A stretch of DNA of 64,000 bases from Plantago major (GCA_026545765.1 CM048844.1:4340001-4404000); one strand, 5' to 3'. Positions 45,501 through 57,903 are shown, counted from the stretch's first letter. The notes: a model not told the origin generated them from the letters alone. Numbers and translations are program-made.

Positions 45501-48456
45501 AAGTTGCTCCAGATTTCCAAATTCAGCAGGAATACTACCAATCAGCTCATTGCCATTAAGTTGCCTACAAAATACACATGATCAGCAAAACAGCAAAAAG
45601 AATTCTTACATCTCAAGCTTTTGAATGAGAACGGGGTAAATATGACTTACAAATAACTAAGCTTTGACATGTTGCCCAACTCAGGCGGGATGTGCCCAGT
45701 AAGTCTGTTCCCGTGGAGATACCTGCGACCAACATAATAGATTATTACGAAACAAATAATAGATTATTACGAAACAAATAATAAAGACCGAGAGGATAAT
45801 ACAAATTTTATGAAGGAAAAACTTACAGCTTTCCGGTATAGGAAAGGTTGCCAAAATTTGGTGGGATCTCGCCAACTAACTGGTTTTCACTTAAATCCCT
45901 GAAAGAGCATAAAATCATTATGCACTGATGTAAACTATTGTAACTTTAGAAAAGTTACGAAAGTTAAGAAAGGTAAACTTACAAAACAGCAAGAGCTTGC
46001 ATCAGACCAATCACCTCAGGAATCTCTCCAGTCAGCATATTCCCTTGTAAAGATCTGTACAGAAAGCGTTCCAAAATATGTAAAAGTACAAGTACATTGC
46101 ACTACCAACGCAAGAGCATGAACCAACTCAATTCAAAGCAACTTACAAGGTAGCAACTTGCAGGAACCCAATATTGTATGGAATCTCTCCAGTGATCTGA
46201 TTGTATGAGATATCCCTGAAATGAGCAATGGCGGAATAATTTAGAATATAACATGGACAGCAGGCAACAATGTCAAGAGCACAGAACTTACAAGATCTCA
46301 AAGCTTGTACAGTTACCGATGTTCTCTGGTATGGTGCCATTCAGATTATTTCCCCTGACATCACTACAACAAATGAAACGAGTAAATAGACATCTTTGCA
46401 GTATCATCAGAGATTCACGAAATAGAAGAAAATAGAACTTTCACACTTACAAGTACCAAAGACCAGTTAACTGGCACATATCAGGAGATAAAGATCCAGT
46501 GAGCATATTTTCTCGCAGACCACTGTAGCCAAATACACCTATTAGTAGCCGTATTTGAGACTAATTGGTATGTAAATTGCTTAAAAGTTCCACTTACAGA
46601 TATTGCAGAACATCATTCCAGTAGATTAACCTTGGAATTTCACCAATAAGCTGATTCCGAGCTAGATCACTGCATGCATAATACAGTTTCATGACGAACG
46701 TGGAGATATGGATATACAAAGGTAAGTACAGGGAAACATACATAGTCTTCAAGTTTGGAATTTGCGTTAACGTAGAAGGGATTGGACCAGCTAGCTGGTT
46801 ATCATTCAGGTTCCTGATGCAGGACATTATAAACATCACGACATAAATAACTAATCAAGGGTTATGAATACTACATCCTAAAGTATGACTTACAAGACTT
46901 CAAGCTGTTTAAGCTTAGAGACAGAGAAGGGTATGTCTCCATAAAGTTGGTTCTCAGACAAATCCCTGAAAATATATACGAGAATCAAATTACAATAAAT
47001 ACCTAATCATGACTTAAAAGTTCAAACATACAAACGCAGTTTGGTAGAAAACTTCAACTTACAGTAGTATCAATGAAACACAGTTGCCTATCTCATCTGG
47101 AATTTGGCCTGTTAGCTTGTTACCTTGAAGATCTCTACAATTGTATTGTAATCCAAATGTCAAGTGGACGAAATTGAAGACGAAATATTACATTCAACAA
47201 TAAAACGGAAAGCTTACAGAGATTGAAGGCTTATCAGATCACCCACAGCAGGTGATATTTCGCCGCCCAAATTCAAATTAGACAAATTCCTACGCCCAAA
47301 AAAATGCCATTTACACAGTTACTACAAGTTAAACCATAAGCAGAGAGTACTAACGTGAGTGCATATGCAATTATGTATAGTAATAACTAGAAACAAAGTA
47401 AACCTACAGAGCAACAATGGATGAGCTGAAGTTTCCACACGAAACGCCACGCCACGAACAGAAATCAGCATTTTGAACATCATCCCAGTCCAGCAGCACA
47501 TTAGCCACATTGCTAAATGAAGCCTTGATGGACATCAAAGCTTTGCCTATCACAATCATTTGCATAAAATTATTGAAGTGTCCCCATTTTAATTCCCTAT
47601 TTACTTAGACCACATTCATAGAATTTTATCCAAGATATAGAGACAAAATAATTTTCCAGATAAAGTAAAACTGTAGAATTTTCTTTTCAAGACCTTCACT
47701 GGATAAGGTATTACAAAACTGAAGCACAGTATCATCCACCAATGGGTGAAAAGACCAAGAAAAACAAAACCATCTCACTAAACAAGACAATGGCATAGGT
47801 TAATAATCTAAACAGTTATGAAAACTGTCAAAGCCGACATGTTTAACAAATATGGGTACTCCATTTTGACTACAAACATCATAACAGTCATTATTAACGG
47901 ATCTCCAATTACAGAATCATTACTAACTTTTCCGAATCCCCAATTCTTTATAAACAAATAAAACAGGAAAGAAAATAGATTGAAAAGGTCATAATCATTA
48001 TCTTTATCATTCTACTCATACACATTTCTCTTTTCAGCTAAAAAAATGTCAAAATCTTAACTTTTTAAAATGGGAAAAAACACAATAAAGCAGAGGTTTT
48101 CTGAAACTGAAAGGGCCCAAATAGACAAGATTCTTGACAAAAATTAGAAACAGAATTCTACATAATGAGCTAAAAAAATGTCTAAATCCCAACTTTTTAT
48201 AATGAGGAACAATAAGACAGAGGTTTTCTAAAATAGACTCAAATTCTTGACATGCAAAAATCAGTAACAGAATTCTACATAATGACCTAAAAAGACAATA
48301 GAACAGGAAGAAAAAAAAATAGAAAGGAAAATCACCTTCATCAGTAAGAGAAGAAGCAAGAGGACAGATAACCAAGAAAACCATAAAAAAGCAGCAAAAC
48401 CCCATTATCACTCTAGCCATTCTCTTCACTGAAACCTCACTGTCATCCTCCACCAT
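42507..48456 (-). CDS. ERL1: LRR receptor-like kinase ERECTA-LIKE (ERL1/ERL2 type)
   Basis: Twenty-six exons, 983 aa. Ends: exon 1 48336-48456, exon 2 47408-47546, exons 3-22 between 47289 and 44211, exon 23 44055-44128, exon 24 43465-43935, exon 25 42983-43353, exon 26 42507-42845. Exons 3-22 each encode one LRR and are 72 nt, except exon 10 (46147-46215, 69 nt), all in the same phase. Order: signal peptide, CSWRGVSC cap, ~20 LRRs, TM at ~596-617, juxtamembrane LHMDMAIHTYEDIMR, kinase with IGYGASSIVYK, AIKRL lysine (~689), HRDVKSSNILL, DFGIAK, and a tail ending VISKNSV. All catalytic motifs are present. It resembles ERL1/2 more than ERECTA (GKALMSIKASF, SKLVILHMDMAIH). ERLs perceive EPF/EPFL peptides with TMM and SERKs in stomatal and organ patterning. 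Confidence 0.95.
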
Positions 48457-51400
48457 TGTTAATTAACAAAACCCACAACGAAAAATCGAGTCTAGGAGCA
48501 GAATATTAATCAAGAAGTCATCTTTAACAGAAGCACAATATCAGTATCAGTTGAGGACCTTGCAGTCATTGAAAAAGAGTGAATGAGTGTGGTTGGAAAA
48601 GTGAGAGAGCATGAGTAAGGTGTGTGTTGAATTTGTACGGAGTAAGGGAGGACAGAGAAAGTTGCAGAGAAGCAGGCGTTTGGCGTGAACTGGAAGGCAG
48701 AAGAAGCAATAAGAGAGAAGAAAATTAGTACTACTGATCAAGAAGAGAAGAGTGGTGTTGTGTTTATATTAATGTTGGGTGTGAAGTGTACTGGTGAGTT
48801 GTTACTGTAGTAGCAGCACCATTTGCATTTGTGAAGAGAGAGTATGACACAGGCAGAGCTGCTTGCTTGCTTTTCTAAACGGCGGTGAAATGACTGCTTA
48901 GTAGTGGAATTGAATTGAATTTCTCTTCTTGGAGGTTGTGAATTGTATCGGTCGACGGTATTACATTTCGAAAAATACTTATATAGACCGAGTATATTAG
49001 AATCGGTGTTTGATAATGATCCGCAGGAATCTATGTTTTAAAATACCGGTTTACCCGTCAACGGTATTACATTCTCAATCTCTGCCAGGAATTGAGAATG
49101 TATCGATAATATGTACTAGCACGACGAGTGATCGTGTAAAGAGTGTTCCGTTTAGGTATTTCACGAGTTAAATGTGCAGGTGACATGATTGTTTTGCAAC
49201 TATGTCCGGTGTAAAGGGTATTTAACAATTTTGAAAATTTCAGGTTTACAAAATTCCTATTTTCAACGATCCCCTTCTAATGGACTATTTCAAAATAGGT
49301 ATTTGGGGGTTTCAAATACCTTCTACGTTCCTACATCTCAGATTCAACTTACCATGGACCTACCTACAGATTTATAAATTTATATAATATCAAAACAATG
49401 TGAGTTGAACTTGAAAAGTGAAAAAACTTGAGGTTGATAAATTAAATGATGTGTGTGTTTCTATATGTGAGTTGAATTTGAAAAGTGAAAATAATTTCTA
49501 TAATATCAAAACAATGTTAATAATGTGTGTGTGTTTCTATATTTAAATTTAAGATTACAAATATTAAACATGGTAATATATTAAATGATTCAGAATCATA
49601 CTTATGATAACTAGGTGTGTTCATAAAAACTTCAAAGTTAGACATATTTGACTTAAGATTGATCCGTTGGCAAGTCTTAGAAGATATTATCTCAATTGAT
49701 TATTATTCGCATTGTATCGTTGATGAAAGTACAAAAGATGGAGATGAAGGTCCATCTCCATAATGATGTTACTCCTACTATTGAATTGTTCTAGAAGGCA
49801 TGGTGAACACAATTGAATAGTCGAGTGTAACTAAAACCGTGCTCAATATATCTGTAGGAAATTAAGAATCACGGGGAATTAAATTGGCTAGTTTCAAATC
49901 ACACAACAAAATTGCTATTTCCCCTCCACTTGGCCCATAGCAAGAAGAAAAAGACACGAGCATATTTTAATTGGGCATGAAAGATTTTTTTTGTCTTGAT
50001 TGTATGACAACAATGGCAGTCAAACAAACCAAACAACATTCTTGGCTTCGGACCAACACAACTTTCTCTTCTGCACTGAACTGATTCCACTATTACCAAG
50101 CCATAAATATTATAAGGTCAAATTACCATACCATCTTTAAAGCTTTTAACCCAAGTGAAAATTGTTTTTACCCTTTTGCCTCTGGATCAGTTTCAGACTG
50201 TGTAATATGTAAAGAGTTTGTTGCATCATTGTGTACAAGAATCATTTCAGGGCACCATTTTTATTGAATTGAAGTTGCTTAACTTTGATGAGAAGTGGGA
50301 TTTTTTGGTTCAGAGGATATTTTGTTCACTGTTGAGAAAGATTTTGACTGTGTGTTGGTTAGAGAACGAATTTAATTATCTTGGATTTACTGCAGGTTAT
50401 TTCTTGCATCATAAGGTTAACACATCAATTGTTCAATTCCATTCACTTGCTTCACATTTTAAGGAAATTGGATTGAATTTGTTACCCAGTGGTCAGAGGA
50501 GAAGACCAGATTTTCATATACTTATATTTATCCTTGATTAATATTGAGTTGTAGTATTAGTACACCATACACGAGCACACGAATACCCTCAACAATATAC
50601 GAATTAACTAAACATCTCATTCAGACAAACAATGATGAACACTCTCTACACGGGTACACTTCGAATTCACTTCTCCAATTTACATACCACACTCGACCAA
50701 ATTACAAATCAAACTATTCGATCCGAATCTCCAATATACTTGGACACACTCGACCAACTTATGAATGAATTAAAATCCTTAGATTAACTCATAATTTAGA
50801 AGCTAGTCAGCTACTTCAAGTGCAAGTAGAAGTCAACCAAAAGTTGTGTACAGGTGAGGAAAATTAAGGACAATTAATTGGATAGCGAAGAGTATAATAA
50901 TGAGAGGGCAAGCGTACATAACTACCCACTAAAGAAGAAGTACGGACGATATGGATAGAAATAATTATAATTATTGATCTAAACTCATGTGCGTAATTAT
51001 TGGATCTAGTGACCGGTGGTCTATTGCTCCAAACGTTGTGTAAAGAAGAAAATATTAACCAGCTAACCATAATCTACACTTGTACGGTGTACCACATTAT
51101 CATTAAGCAACTCAACTATGCAAGACTCTTATTTTACACGAATCAATTTTAAAACTGTGATTTAAAGTGTTCTCGTAAAGGATCACTAATCGCTACTTCA
51201 AAATTTTCATTCTGTCAAACATGATATTTATACGTTTCGACTCATTATACATCGATGTATGATTCTTGTCGTCAACGCAGAAGTGTGTTCATTAATGAAA
51301 TGATTGGGTTTCGAGTAATATGCTGGACACATTCTGAATTTGTGCGCAAACAAAAAGGTGTGTTGGAATTAATATGTATTTAATGTGAAGTTAACACGTA

Positions 51401-51480
51401 TCATCGATATATCAATTCATAAGTAAACGTTATGCACTAACGACGGTTACTCAGAGTTGTTATACGAGTTAGTCTTTATA
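48457..51480. other. Intergenic DNA upstream of the ERL gene
   Basis: The ERL 5' UTR and promoter occupy the left part, including purine-rich GAGAGAAG runs near 48650-48760. Further right there is AT-rich DNA with a duplicated segment (GTGTGTTTCTATAT at about 49450 and 49525). Open frames at 49899-50099 and 50218-50541 show no family features and are not called. Confidence 0.6.
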
Positions 51481-51487
51481 GAGGGTT

Positions 51488-51700
51488 GGACTCGAGCTCG
51501 ATTCGTTCGAGTCGAGCTCGAGCCTATGTGTGCTCGTTGAGCTATCGAGTCAAATATGTCTCGTCTTACAACACTTGGATATTTTCTAATTTATATATAT
51601 TTTTCGTCAATGAACTCGAGTTCGACTCGAACTTAACTAAAACTCGAATAAAATGAGACGAGCTCGAGCCGACTTATCACGGTTCGAACTCGAAAAATAA
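51488..51700. repeat. GAGCTCGA-rich dispersed repeat
   Basis: Dense GAGCTCGAG/CGAACTCGA motifs in both orientations at 51488-51550 and 51610-51700, around a TATATATT centre. The two halves are approximately inverted, as in a decayed TIR element. It directly abuts the Stowaway MITE at 51705. Confidence 0.55.
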
Positions 51701-51704
51701 CCTA

Positions 51705-51955
51705 CTCCCTCCGTCCTGGAGAACTTCATACATTAGGATTAGCGCGCAGTTTTATGCGAAAAGTTAAAGTAATGATAAAATATAGAAAATGTGGGAAAAA
51801 GTGTACTTTTAGTGGCAAAATGTGTAATTTGAGTGTAAAGTTGATATTGTTTATTATTTGTTGGGTGTGGGGTAGATTTCTTTTTTAATAATGTATGAAG
51901 TTATGTGGTACGATTAAAAATGACAAATGTATTAAGTTATGCGGGACGGAGTGAG
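51705..51955 (+). mobile_element. Stowaway-like MITE (copy 2 of the 5296 family)
   Basis: The 251-bp element starts CTCCCTCCGTCCTGGAGAAC and ends GCGGGACGGAGTGAG, with TA on both sides (51703-51704 and 51956-51957). Its interior matches the reverse complement of 5296-5552. It is the better-preserved copy. Confidence 0.9.
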
Positions 51956-51957
51956 TA

Positions 51958-52640
51958 ATTGACGAATTGAACCATCAAAGATTGGTAAACGCAAACCGAG
52001 CTCAAGTAATCAGATAATCATCAATTCTCTAATCACACTTTGATTAATTTCCATGGCACACTAGAAATTAAAAAGATTGATTAGTACAATTAATGACGAC
52101 AATCCCATCACATAAAAAGTAGACAGTCCAACTAAATCAAACATAAATACTGTATAACGTGTAAGAAGGTAATTGGACACAAGGTCAGGCCAATGACCCT
52201 AAACGCAGGCCTAATCAGTGATAAAAGCAAGCAGCAACATACTAGCTTTTAGGCAGACCTAACTAGCTACTACATACAACAGCCCTATACTAGACCAACA
52301 CTAGCTAGTCTAGTGAATTAAGGGAACAAAGAGATCAGTTCTCAGCCTTTAAGTAGGGGGCAATTGACTGCCACCGCACAGCCACCGCTCGCCGCCGTCA
52401 GACTGGTGGCGGTTCTAAGTGGGCCATCTCAAACAAACTTTTGAATTGTCGTGGTGTACATTGAGGTCTTTATTGAAAAGATCTCACTTAATAGTCTTCT
52501 TGCCAGTCATGTCCTTTTCAATGCCTTGTACTCCGTTTCCTCTTTGTTTATTACTCTTGTTTTATTGTTTTTGTGTGTGTATGTATGTATCCTACTTTTT
52601 CATGCGCATTTCATTTTTTCTCCTAGTGGTATTAATTTTA
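51958..52640. other. Spacer, no gene recognised
   Basis: AT-rich DNA with a short GC-rich block at about 52369-52410 (CCACCGCTCGCCGCCG). A Cys/Leu-rich frame at 52419-52730 runs into the MULE terminus and is not conserved. Confidence 0.5.
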
Positions 52641-54047
52641 GGGCAAATTACATATAGGTCCCTGTTAGATGCAAATGTTGCAGATGGCTACCACTTAGAT
52701 CAACAATTACATGAAAGTTATGTTCGTTAAAAAAAAAATTACATCAAAGTCCACGAATTTGACTTTTGACGAATTTAAACCTGGAAAATCCATTTTTGCC
52801 CCTGTTCAAATATCATATTTTGAAATTGGCCAAACAGCCTTTAACTAAATGGTGGACTTGAATGTAATTGATGGTTGATTATTATTTACAACTCAAGTCC
52901 CTGAATAGAATTAAATTCTCAAGTTAAAATTAAAACTTCTTCTTTCCTGCCCTACAAATAAAATTTATTTAAATAATATTAAAAAAGTTATAAATAATAA
53001 ATAACATAGTTTTTATAATTTAATTATATATTTTGTCTTAATTGGAAAATTAAAATTATTTTTGGGCCAAATTGAGAGAAATCGAAAGTGCCCAGCAAAA
53101 TTCATTTTGCAACGTCAGTCTCTGGTTCAACTCTAATTCTCAAAAGCAAGGGTTTCAAAATTTTAAAACTTTCAATTAAGTTCCTGGTTTTTTAAATCGG
53201 ATTCAATCATTAACAAAACTCTACCAAGATCAAACCCTCATGTTCACGAGCATATAATCGATCACAAAAATAATTAATTGATCAAAATAAGCCTTTAATT
53301 TCAGATCTTAGAACTCAAAATTACTGAGGAGTTCCACCACTGATAGACCAACCGATCAAAATTATTGAGGAGTACCTTCGCCTCTGTCGCACCAGCGATG
53401 GCAAACTCGCCTGGCCATTCTCTACGGCTTGCTCTTCGTTTTCATCTGTGTAGCTATCATGTTCTGCTTCCTCTTCTATTTCATATTCGCTAGCCTCTGT
53501 TTCCTAGTAAATCGAATTGGTACATTTGTTGAGCTGGTCGTTGATTGGAATTCTTAGATTGCGAAAATGGGGCTTTTTGGTGCATGTGAATGATTGGAGA
53601 GTTGTAATGGGGAATTTGAGGAGGAATTGGAGAGTTGGATTTGAGTGGAGTAGTAGAGAAGAAAATGGTGAGCTTCGGAGCAGTGGTATGGAGCAGTAGA
53701 ATCTGTTTTGCATAAAAGTTGGGATGGTGGTGGAACAGATGGTGGGGGTGGAGATAGGCGATTTTCGATGGCCGGAAAAATCGATCGGAAATGGTGAAGT
53801 AATTTTTGTAATTTCTATTTACTACCCTTAATTAAAATGGTTAAGTTAAATTTGTATTTTAATTTTTTTTATTTAAAAGATATTTGTAAAGAAATAGATA
53901 AGGGCATGTTTGGTTTTGACATAAATTGATTTAGCTTATAAGTTGGTCAGCACAAATCTGGATTAATGGACCTGAATGTAATTGTTGATCTGAGTGGTAG
54001 TCAAATGTGAGAAGGGCATCTATGAAGGGGGTATATGTAATTTTCCC
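52641..54047. mobile_element. Non-autonomous MULE, 1407 bp
   Basis: Left end GGGCAAATTACATATAGGTC and right end (reverse complement) GGGAAAATTACATATACCCC share the inner block TAGATCAACAATTACAT. A perfect 9-bp target duplication TTAATTTTA flanks it (52632-52640 and 54048-54056). The first ~170 bp match the left end of the coding MULE at 22331, including CGAATTTGACTTTTG. No transposase is present. A hydrophobic open stretch at about 53408-53524 (ILYGLLFVFICVAIMFCFLF) may be captured host sequence, but no gene family was recognised. Confidence 0.93.
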
Positions 54048-54056
54048 TTAATTTTA

Positions 54057-55449
54057 TTGTTTCTATTGAATGACTAACATATTTACGTAACACATTACGT
54101 GTGTTAAGGGTTTTTATATAAACCAATGAATCTGTGATTTTTGAAAATATTTAAAAATAATAAATAAAAGGGAGAAACTTACGCCAATGAGATTCGAACC
54201 CTGCAACTTCTACTTAAACAATGACATATGTACGTACCAGATTCAAATTGAATAGATAAAATCAACGGATGAGATTTAAATTGAATTATAAACTTAGTAA
54301 AATTTTGTGAATTATTATACTACTTTGAATAGTAGTAGTACTGATGTTTTTAACTTAATTATGTTTACTAATAATGTTTAAATCTTTATAATTATATTTT
54401 AAAACATTGATCTCTATCTCAATTTTCTTATTAGCGTATATCCATTCCAAAACTCATTCAAAACAACTACCAAATCAGGTAAATGCTTCTCAAATTTGAA
54501 CTAAGAATGTGCTTCTAAAAATGCAAAGGAGTTAATGAATCCTCATTCATTTTTTTTGTCAGGTATCCACATATGGATTTTGTAGGTATGATAGATTGTA
54601 TATTTTCTACTAAATTCCAAGAAAGAAAGGACATATTTGAAAAGATCCATCATCATTTAGGTGAAGAAATTATAACGAGTGTAAATTACAAGAAGAAGAA
54701 AAGAAAGAAGAAGGTTTGGTGAATGGGCCACGGACATAAGAGATATGATGGGCCCCCACTGGGCTCTCATTTCCGTTGATGAATCATGAAACTAAATGGT
54801 ACCACCCTTAAACCCGTGATTTCATTCCCTCGTATAATAATATATACTCCTAGCATTATTATCTCTATTAGGTTTTGCCTATGGCTCTTCGTACTTACAC
54901 TAATACCAATCTATTCAAATGGTGCACTGTACGACACTAACACGTAAAATATCAGATAGTGTAACATGATGTAGTATAAATTATACAAAATTTCTCTAGC
55001 CATGGATATAATTAGGTGTTACTAGCAAGAGCATCGATATAGTTAATCTAGTCGTTACATCGTATAATGGTTGATTTTTAATAAATTTAGTTTACCAATG
55101 CAATATTATTGTAGTTTGTTGTATTTTTTTTAATTTAAAATTTATAGTGGTTTAATTGTTGTATGTAAGATAATAAAGAATATATATAAGCCTGCAAAAA
55201 TAAAATGATACCCTTCTAACGGGACGTCAGTAGAGAAAATGGGTAGCTTTTAGATATGATTGGTGGACTATGAATACATGATTAAAGGCAACCTCTATGA
55301 ATTATTAAAGACAACTTGGTTTAAATCTCTTTTTTTATCACATAGAAGATGGTAAAAGAGACAAAACACACTATGATCAATTAAAATATCGCATGTTTTA
55401 CATACTTACAACCATTTCATATACTATCAAACTTATTACTTTGTGTTTT
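54057..55449. other. Spacer between the MULE and SPH copy 2
   Basis: AT-rich, with no gene. A tRNA B-box-like GATTCGAACCC is at 54191-54201 without a convincing A box. From about 55190 rightward the DNA matches flanks of the other SPH units (ACGGGACGTC...GTAGCTTTTA, and GATGGTAAAAGAGACAAAAC). Confidence 0.6.
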
Positions 55450-55869
55450 TCAGTTCCAGTTGTGCATTTTCTCGAAGTCTTTTGGAGGATATGTACCTGA
55501 CAAATAAATGCCATCACTCCTAGCCTCCCAGTAACAATCACCGTAGCAAATGTGTCTAGCCCAGCCAGGACGAAAAGTATCGAAATCCACATCTTTTCCG
55601 TTCCACCAAAGGTGACAAAAGTAAACAGTTCTACCAAGAAAGTCTTCGCAAAAGCTCCAATGAAAGTCGTAATTTGGTGACGTGTCCCAGGCACCGAGAT
55701 CATCATCTCCAGAAGCACAATGTAACCTCATTTTACTAGGCAATCTATTCACCATATGAATTGTGAAGGGATTGGTGATCCTACACTTGATGGAGAAAGC
55801 CTGAAGAGTGTAACAAGACAGGATGACCAGTATTAACATTGGTTTCACAATTTTGGTACGGAAGTCCAT
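55450..55869 (-). CDS. S1/SPH family protein homologue (copy 2)
   Basis: A single exon, 139 aa. It has a signal peptide (LILVILSCYTLQAFS) and then the SPH core: ITNPFTIHMVNRL, LHCASGDDDLGAW, DFHWSFCEDFLGRT, FCHLWWNGKDVDFD and CYGDCYWEARSDGIYLSG, with the conserved cysteines. The start at MDFRTKIVK is chosen because it aligns with copies 1 and 3; an in-frame upstream ATG at 55923 overlaps the TATA region and is unlikely to be used. It is the most diverged of the three intact copies in the C-terminal third (RPGWARHICYG). Confidence 0.93.
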   Translation of the reverse strand: MDFRTKIVKPMLILVILSCYTLQAFSIKCRITNPFTIHMVNRLPSKMRLHCASGDDDLGAWDTSPNYDFHWSFCEDFLGRTVYFCHLWWNGKDVDFDTFRPGWARHICYGDCYWEARSDGIYLSGTYPPKDFEKMHNWN

Positions 55870-55918
55870 GTTGGTTGATCTTTGATTTGTTTTCTCAATT
55901 GTTTTACTAGAGAATGGT

Positions 55919-55934
55919 GGCATTTTATAGTGTA
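55919..55934 (-). promoter_or_regulatory. Conserved SPH core promoter (TATA)
   Basis: The minus strand reads TACACTATAAAATGCC, identical to the other two intact SPH genes, 49 bp before the start codon at 55869. Confidence 0.75.
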
Positions 55935-56039
55935 AAATTTAGGTAAGCCAAAGTAGGAGCTGAAAAGGGCAAAATATAATAAAGATAGAGTATGCAATAT
56001 TGATAGTATATTTTAATACACAAAAAGGTTTTGTGGAAC

Positions 56040-56320
56040 CAAAGGGCCAAAAGGAACTAGATTAAAGGGATGGATTTATATAATAAATACTTTCATGCTC
56101 TTGCTTTTCATGAAAGAAGGAAAAATGTTGTTAAAGATAGTGAGGGTAACCTAATATTTGATGATAAAGACATGCAAAGAAATTTGTTTCCAGTAATCCT
56201 CATGTGGAAAAGTTCATTAATGTCAGTACCCCACATCATAGCCACTAAATCCATCAGAGCAAAAGTTTGTGCTATGTTTAAGGATTTCTTTAACTTAAAC
56301 TTTTATGGAATCTATTAACC
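56040..56320 (+). pseudogene. Possible LINE-type retrotransposon fragment
   Basis: The frame from 56070 reads NKYFHALAFHERRKNVV, then DSEGNLIFDDKDMQRNLF. This resembles the GDRNT-kfFH-a..RR..N.I-d..G....d segment between endonuclease and reverse transcriptase in plant LINEs. A frame change near 56205 is likely. It is short and matched by memory only, so the assignment is tentative. Confidence 0.3.
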
Positions 56321-56410
56321 ATACTCAGATTATCCTGATTTCAAAGGTTGATAATCCCACTGCAGTCACTCGGTATATATAGACTTATAAGCCTCTGTAA
56401 TGTGGTTTAT

Positions 56411-57000
56411 AATAGCATCTCCATCAGAGTTGCAACTCTTGCAACTGAGAGTTGCAACTCTGATGTAACTCACTCTCGGGCAGTGATGCGAGAGATGAAA
56501 TGAGACGATGGGCCTCATACGTTATTTTTGCCCTTTTTTTTTTCTCTTTTTATTTTAATTGTTTGTTGCTTTTTTGCTGAACCGATTTTGTTATTCTCTT
56601 CTGTTTTCACTCGTTTTTAACTAAATTCTTCATTTTATTTTAGTTTTCACTTGTATTTCAATTCTTTTTTTAATTATTCAAACTTAAATTACAAGTAATA
56701 TATATTTTTTCAAATTTCAAGTATATTTTCAAATATATTCAAGTAATATATTTAAAAAATATTAGTGTGAGTTTTTTATAATTAACTAAAAATATTTAAA
56801 ATCAATTCAAGAATAAAGTTTTAAAGGAAATGAAAAAGGAAAAAGAAATGAAAAATTAAGTTTGAAAGAAAATGTTAAAAGAAAATAGGTTTGGACCTCA
56901 CTGTTGGAGTAGAGAATTGCAGTGAGTTGCAGTGAGTGGAATGCTGACGTGACGGAGAGAGTGAGTTGCAGAGAGTTGCAGCTGCTGGAGATGGTCTGAG
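56411..57000. mobile_element. MITE-like element with GCATCTCCA ends and GAGTTGCA repeats
   Basis: The left end has GCATCTCCATCAGAGTTGCA and the right end, reverse-complemented, ACCATCTCCAGCAGCTGCAA. Both ends carry several GAGTTGCAACTC-type palindromes, which sit on either side of an AT-rich non-coding middle. The CATCTCCA...TGGAGATG pair is common at the ends of short plant DNA transposons. The target duplication was not resolved. Confidence 0.6.
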
Positions 57001-57389
57001 ATAATAGTTAATCCCGTCGACCCATTGACCATCATATCATGGTTGATTTTCATAATTTTTAATAAATTTGATTTTCTCTCACAATATTATGGCAGTGATG
57101 TGTATATTTATTAATATTTTTATAAATTGAATAGGGGGTCAATTGTTGTATGTAAGAGAATAGAGAACACACATAAAGATACAAAAAATGAAATGTTACC
57201 TTTCTAATGGAACGTCGTACGGAAATAATTGGTGATTATGAATTATTAAAGATAACTTAGTTTAAATCTATTTTTGTAAGATAGGGATGGTAAAAGAAAC
57301 AAAACACATCATGATCAATTAAAATATCACATGTATTACATACTTATAACCATATTATGTAGTACTACTACCTCATTTCTTTGTGTTTT

Positions 57390-57812
57390 TTAGTTTTTCC
57401 AGTCATACATTTTTGTGAAGTCTTTTGGAGTATATGTGCCTGAAAAATAAATGCCATCCCTCCTAGCCTCCCAGTAGCAATCAAGGCTGCAATGTTCACG
57501 AGCCCAGTTAGTACTGAAAACATCGAAAGCCACATCTTTTTCGTTCCACCAAAGGTGGCAAAAGAAAAGAGTTCTACCATGATAAGCATCGCAAAAGCTC
57601 CAATGAAAGTCATAATTTGGTGACGTGTTCTTGAATCCGAGATCATCATCTCCAGAAGCACAATGTAACCTCATTATACTAGGCAATTTATTCACCATAT
57701 GAATCGTGTAGGGATTGGTGATCCTACAGTTGATGGAGAACGCTTGAAGAATATAACAAGACATGATGATCAGTGTCAACATTGATTTCGAAAATTTGGT
57801 ACAAAAGTCCAT
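57390..57812 (-). CDS. S1/SPH family protein homologue (copy 3)
   Basis: A single exon, 140 aa, closest to copy 1 on the plus strand at 41042 (shared NWAREHC-LDCYWEAR and KDFTKMYDWKN). It has a signal peptide (LTLIIMSCYILQAFS), then ITNPYTIHMVNKL, LHCASGDDDLGF, DFHWSFCDAYHGRT and FCHLWWNEK. Unlike copies 1 and 2, the conserved WWNGK reads WWNEK. The frame is intact and expected to encode a small secreted protein of unknown role. Confidence 0.93.
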   Translation of the reverse strand: MDFCTKFSKSMLTLIIMSCYILQAFSINCRITNPYTIHMVNKLPSIMRLHCASGDDDLGFKNTSPNYDFHWSFCDAYHGRTLFFCHLWWNEKDVAFDVFSTNWAREHCSLDCYWEARRDGIYFSGTYTPKDFTKMYDWKN

Positions 57813-57887
57813 GTTGATTGGTTTTTTACTTGTTTTCTCAATTGTTTAATTGTATTGTTTTTATAATTCTACTCGAGAAGGTTAATT

Positions 57888-57903
57888 GGCATTTTATAGT
57901 GTA
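57888..57903 (-). promoter_or_regulatory. Conserved SPH core promoter (TATA)
   Basis: The minus strand reads TACACTATAAAATGCC, 75 bp before the start codon at 57812, the same spacing as copy 1. Confidence 0.75.

Noticed and set aside
50218..50541. 107-codon frame as a novel gene
   Set aside because: No conserved motif, no convincing promoter or splice context, and unremarkable composition; it is compatible with chance in AT-rich DNA.
54191..54201. tRNA gene or tRNA-derived SINE
   Set aside because: Only a B-box-like GGTTCGAATC (minus strand) is present; no A box or cloverleaf could be drawn.
55870..55923. N-terminal extension of SPH copy 2 starting at 55923
   Set aside because: That ATG overlaps the conserved TATA element and the extension would hide the signal peptide; the start at 55869 aligns with the other copies.
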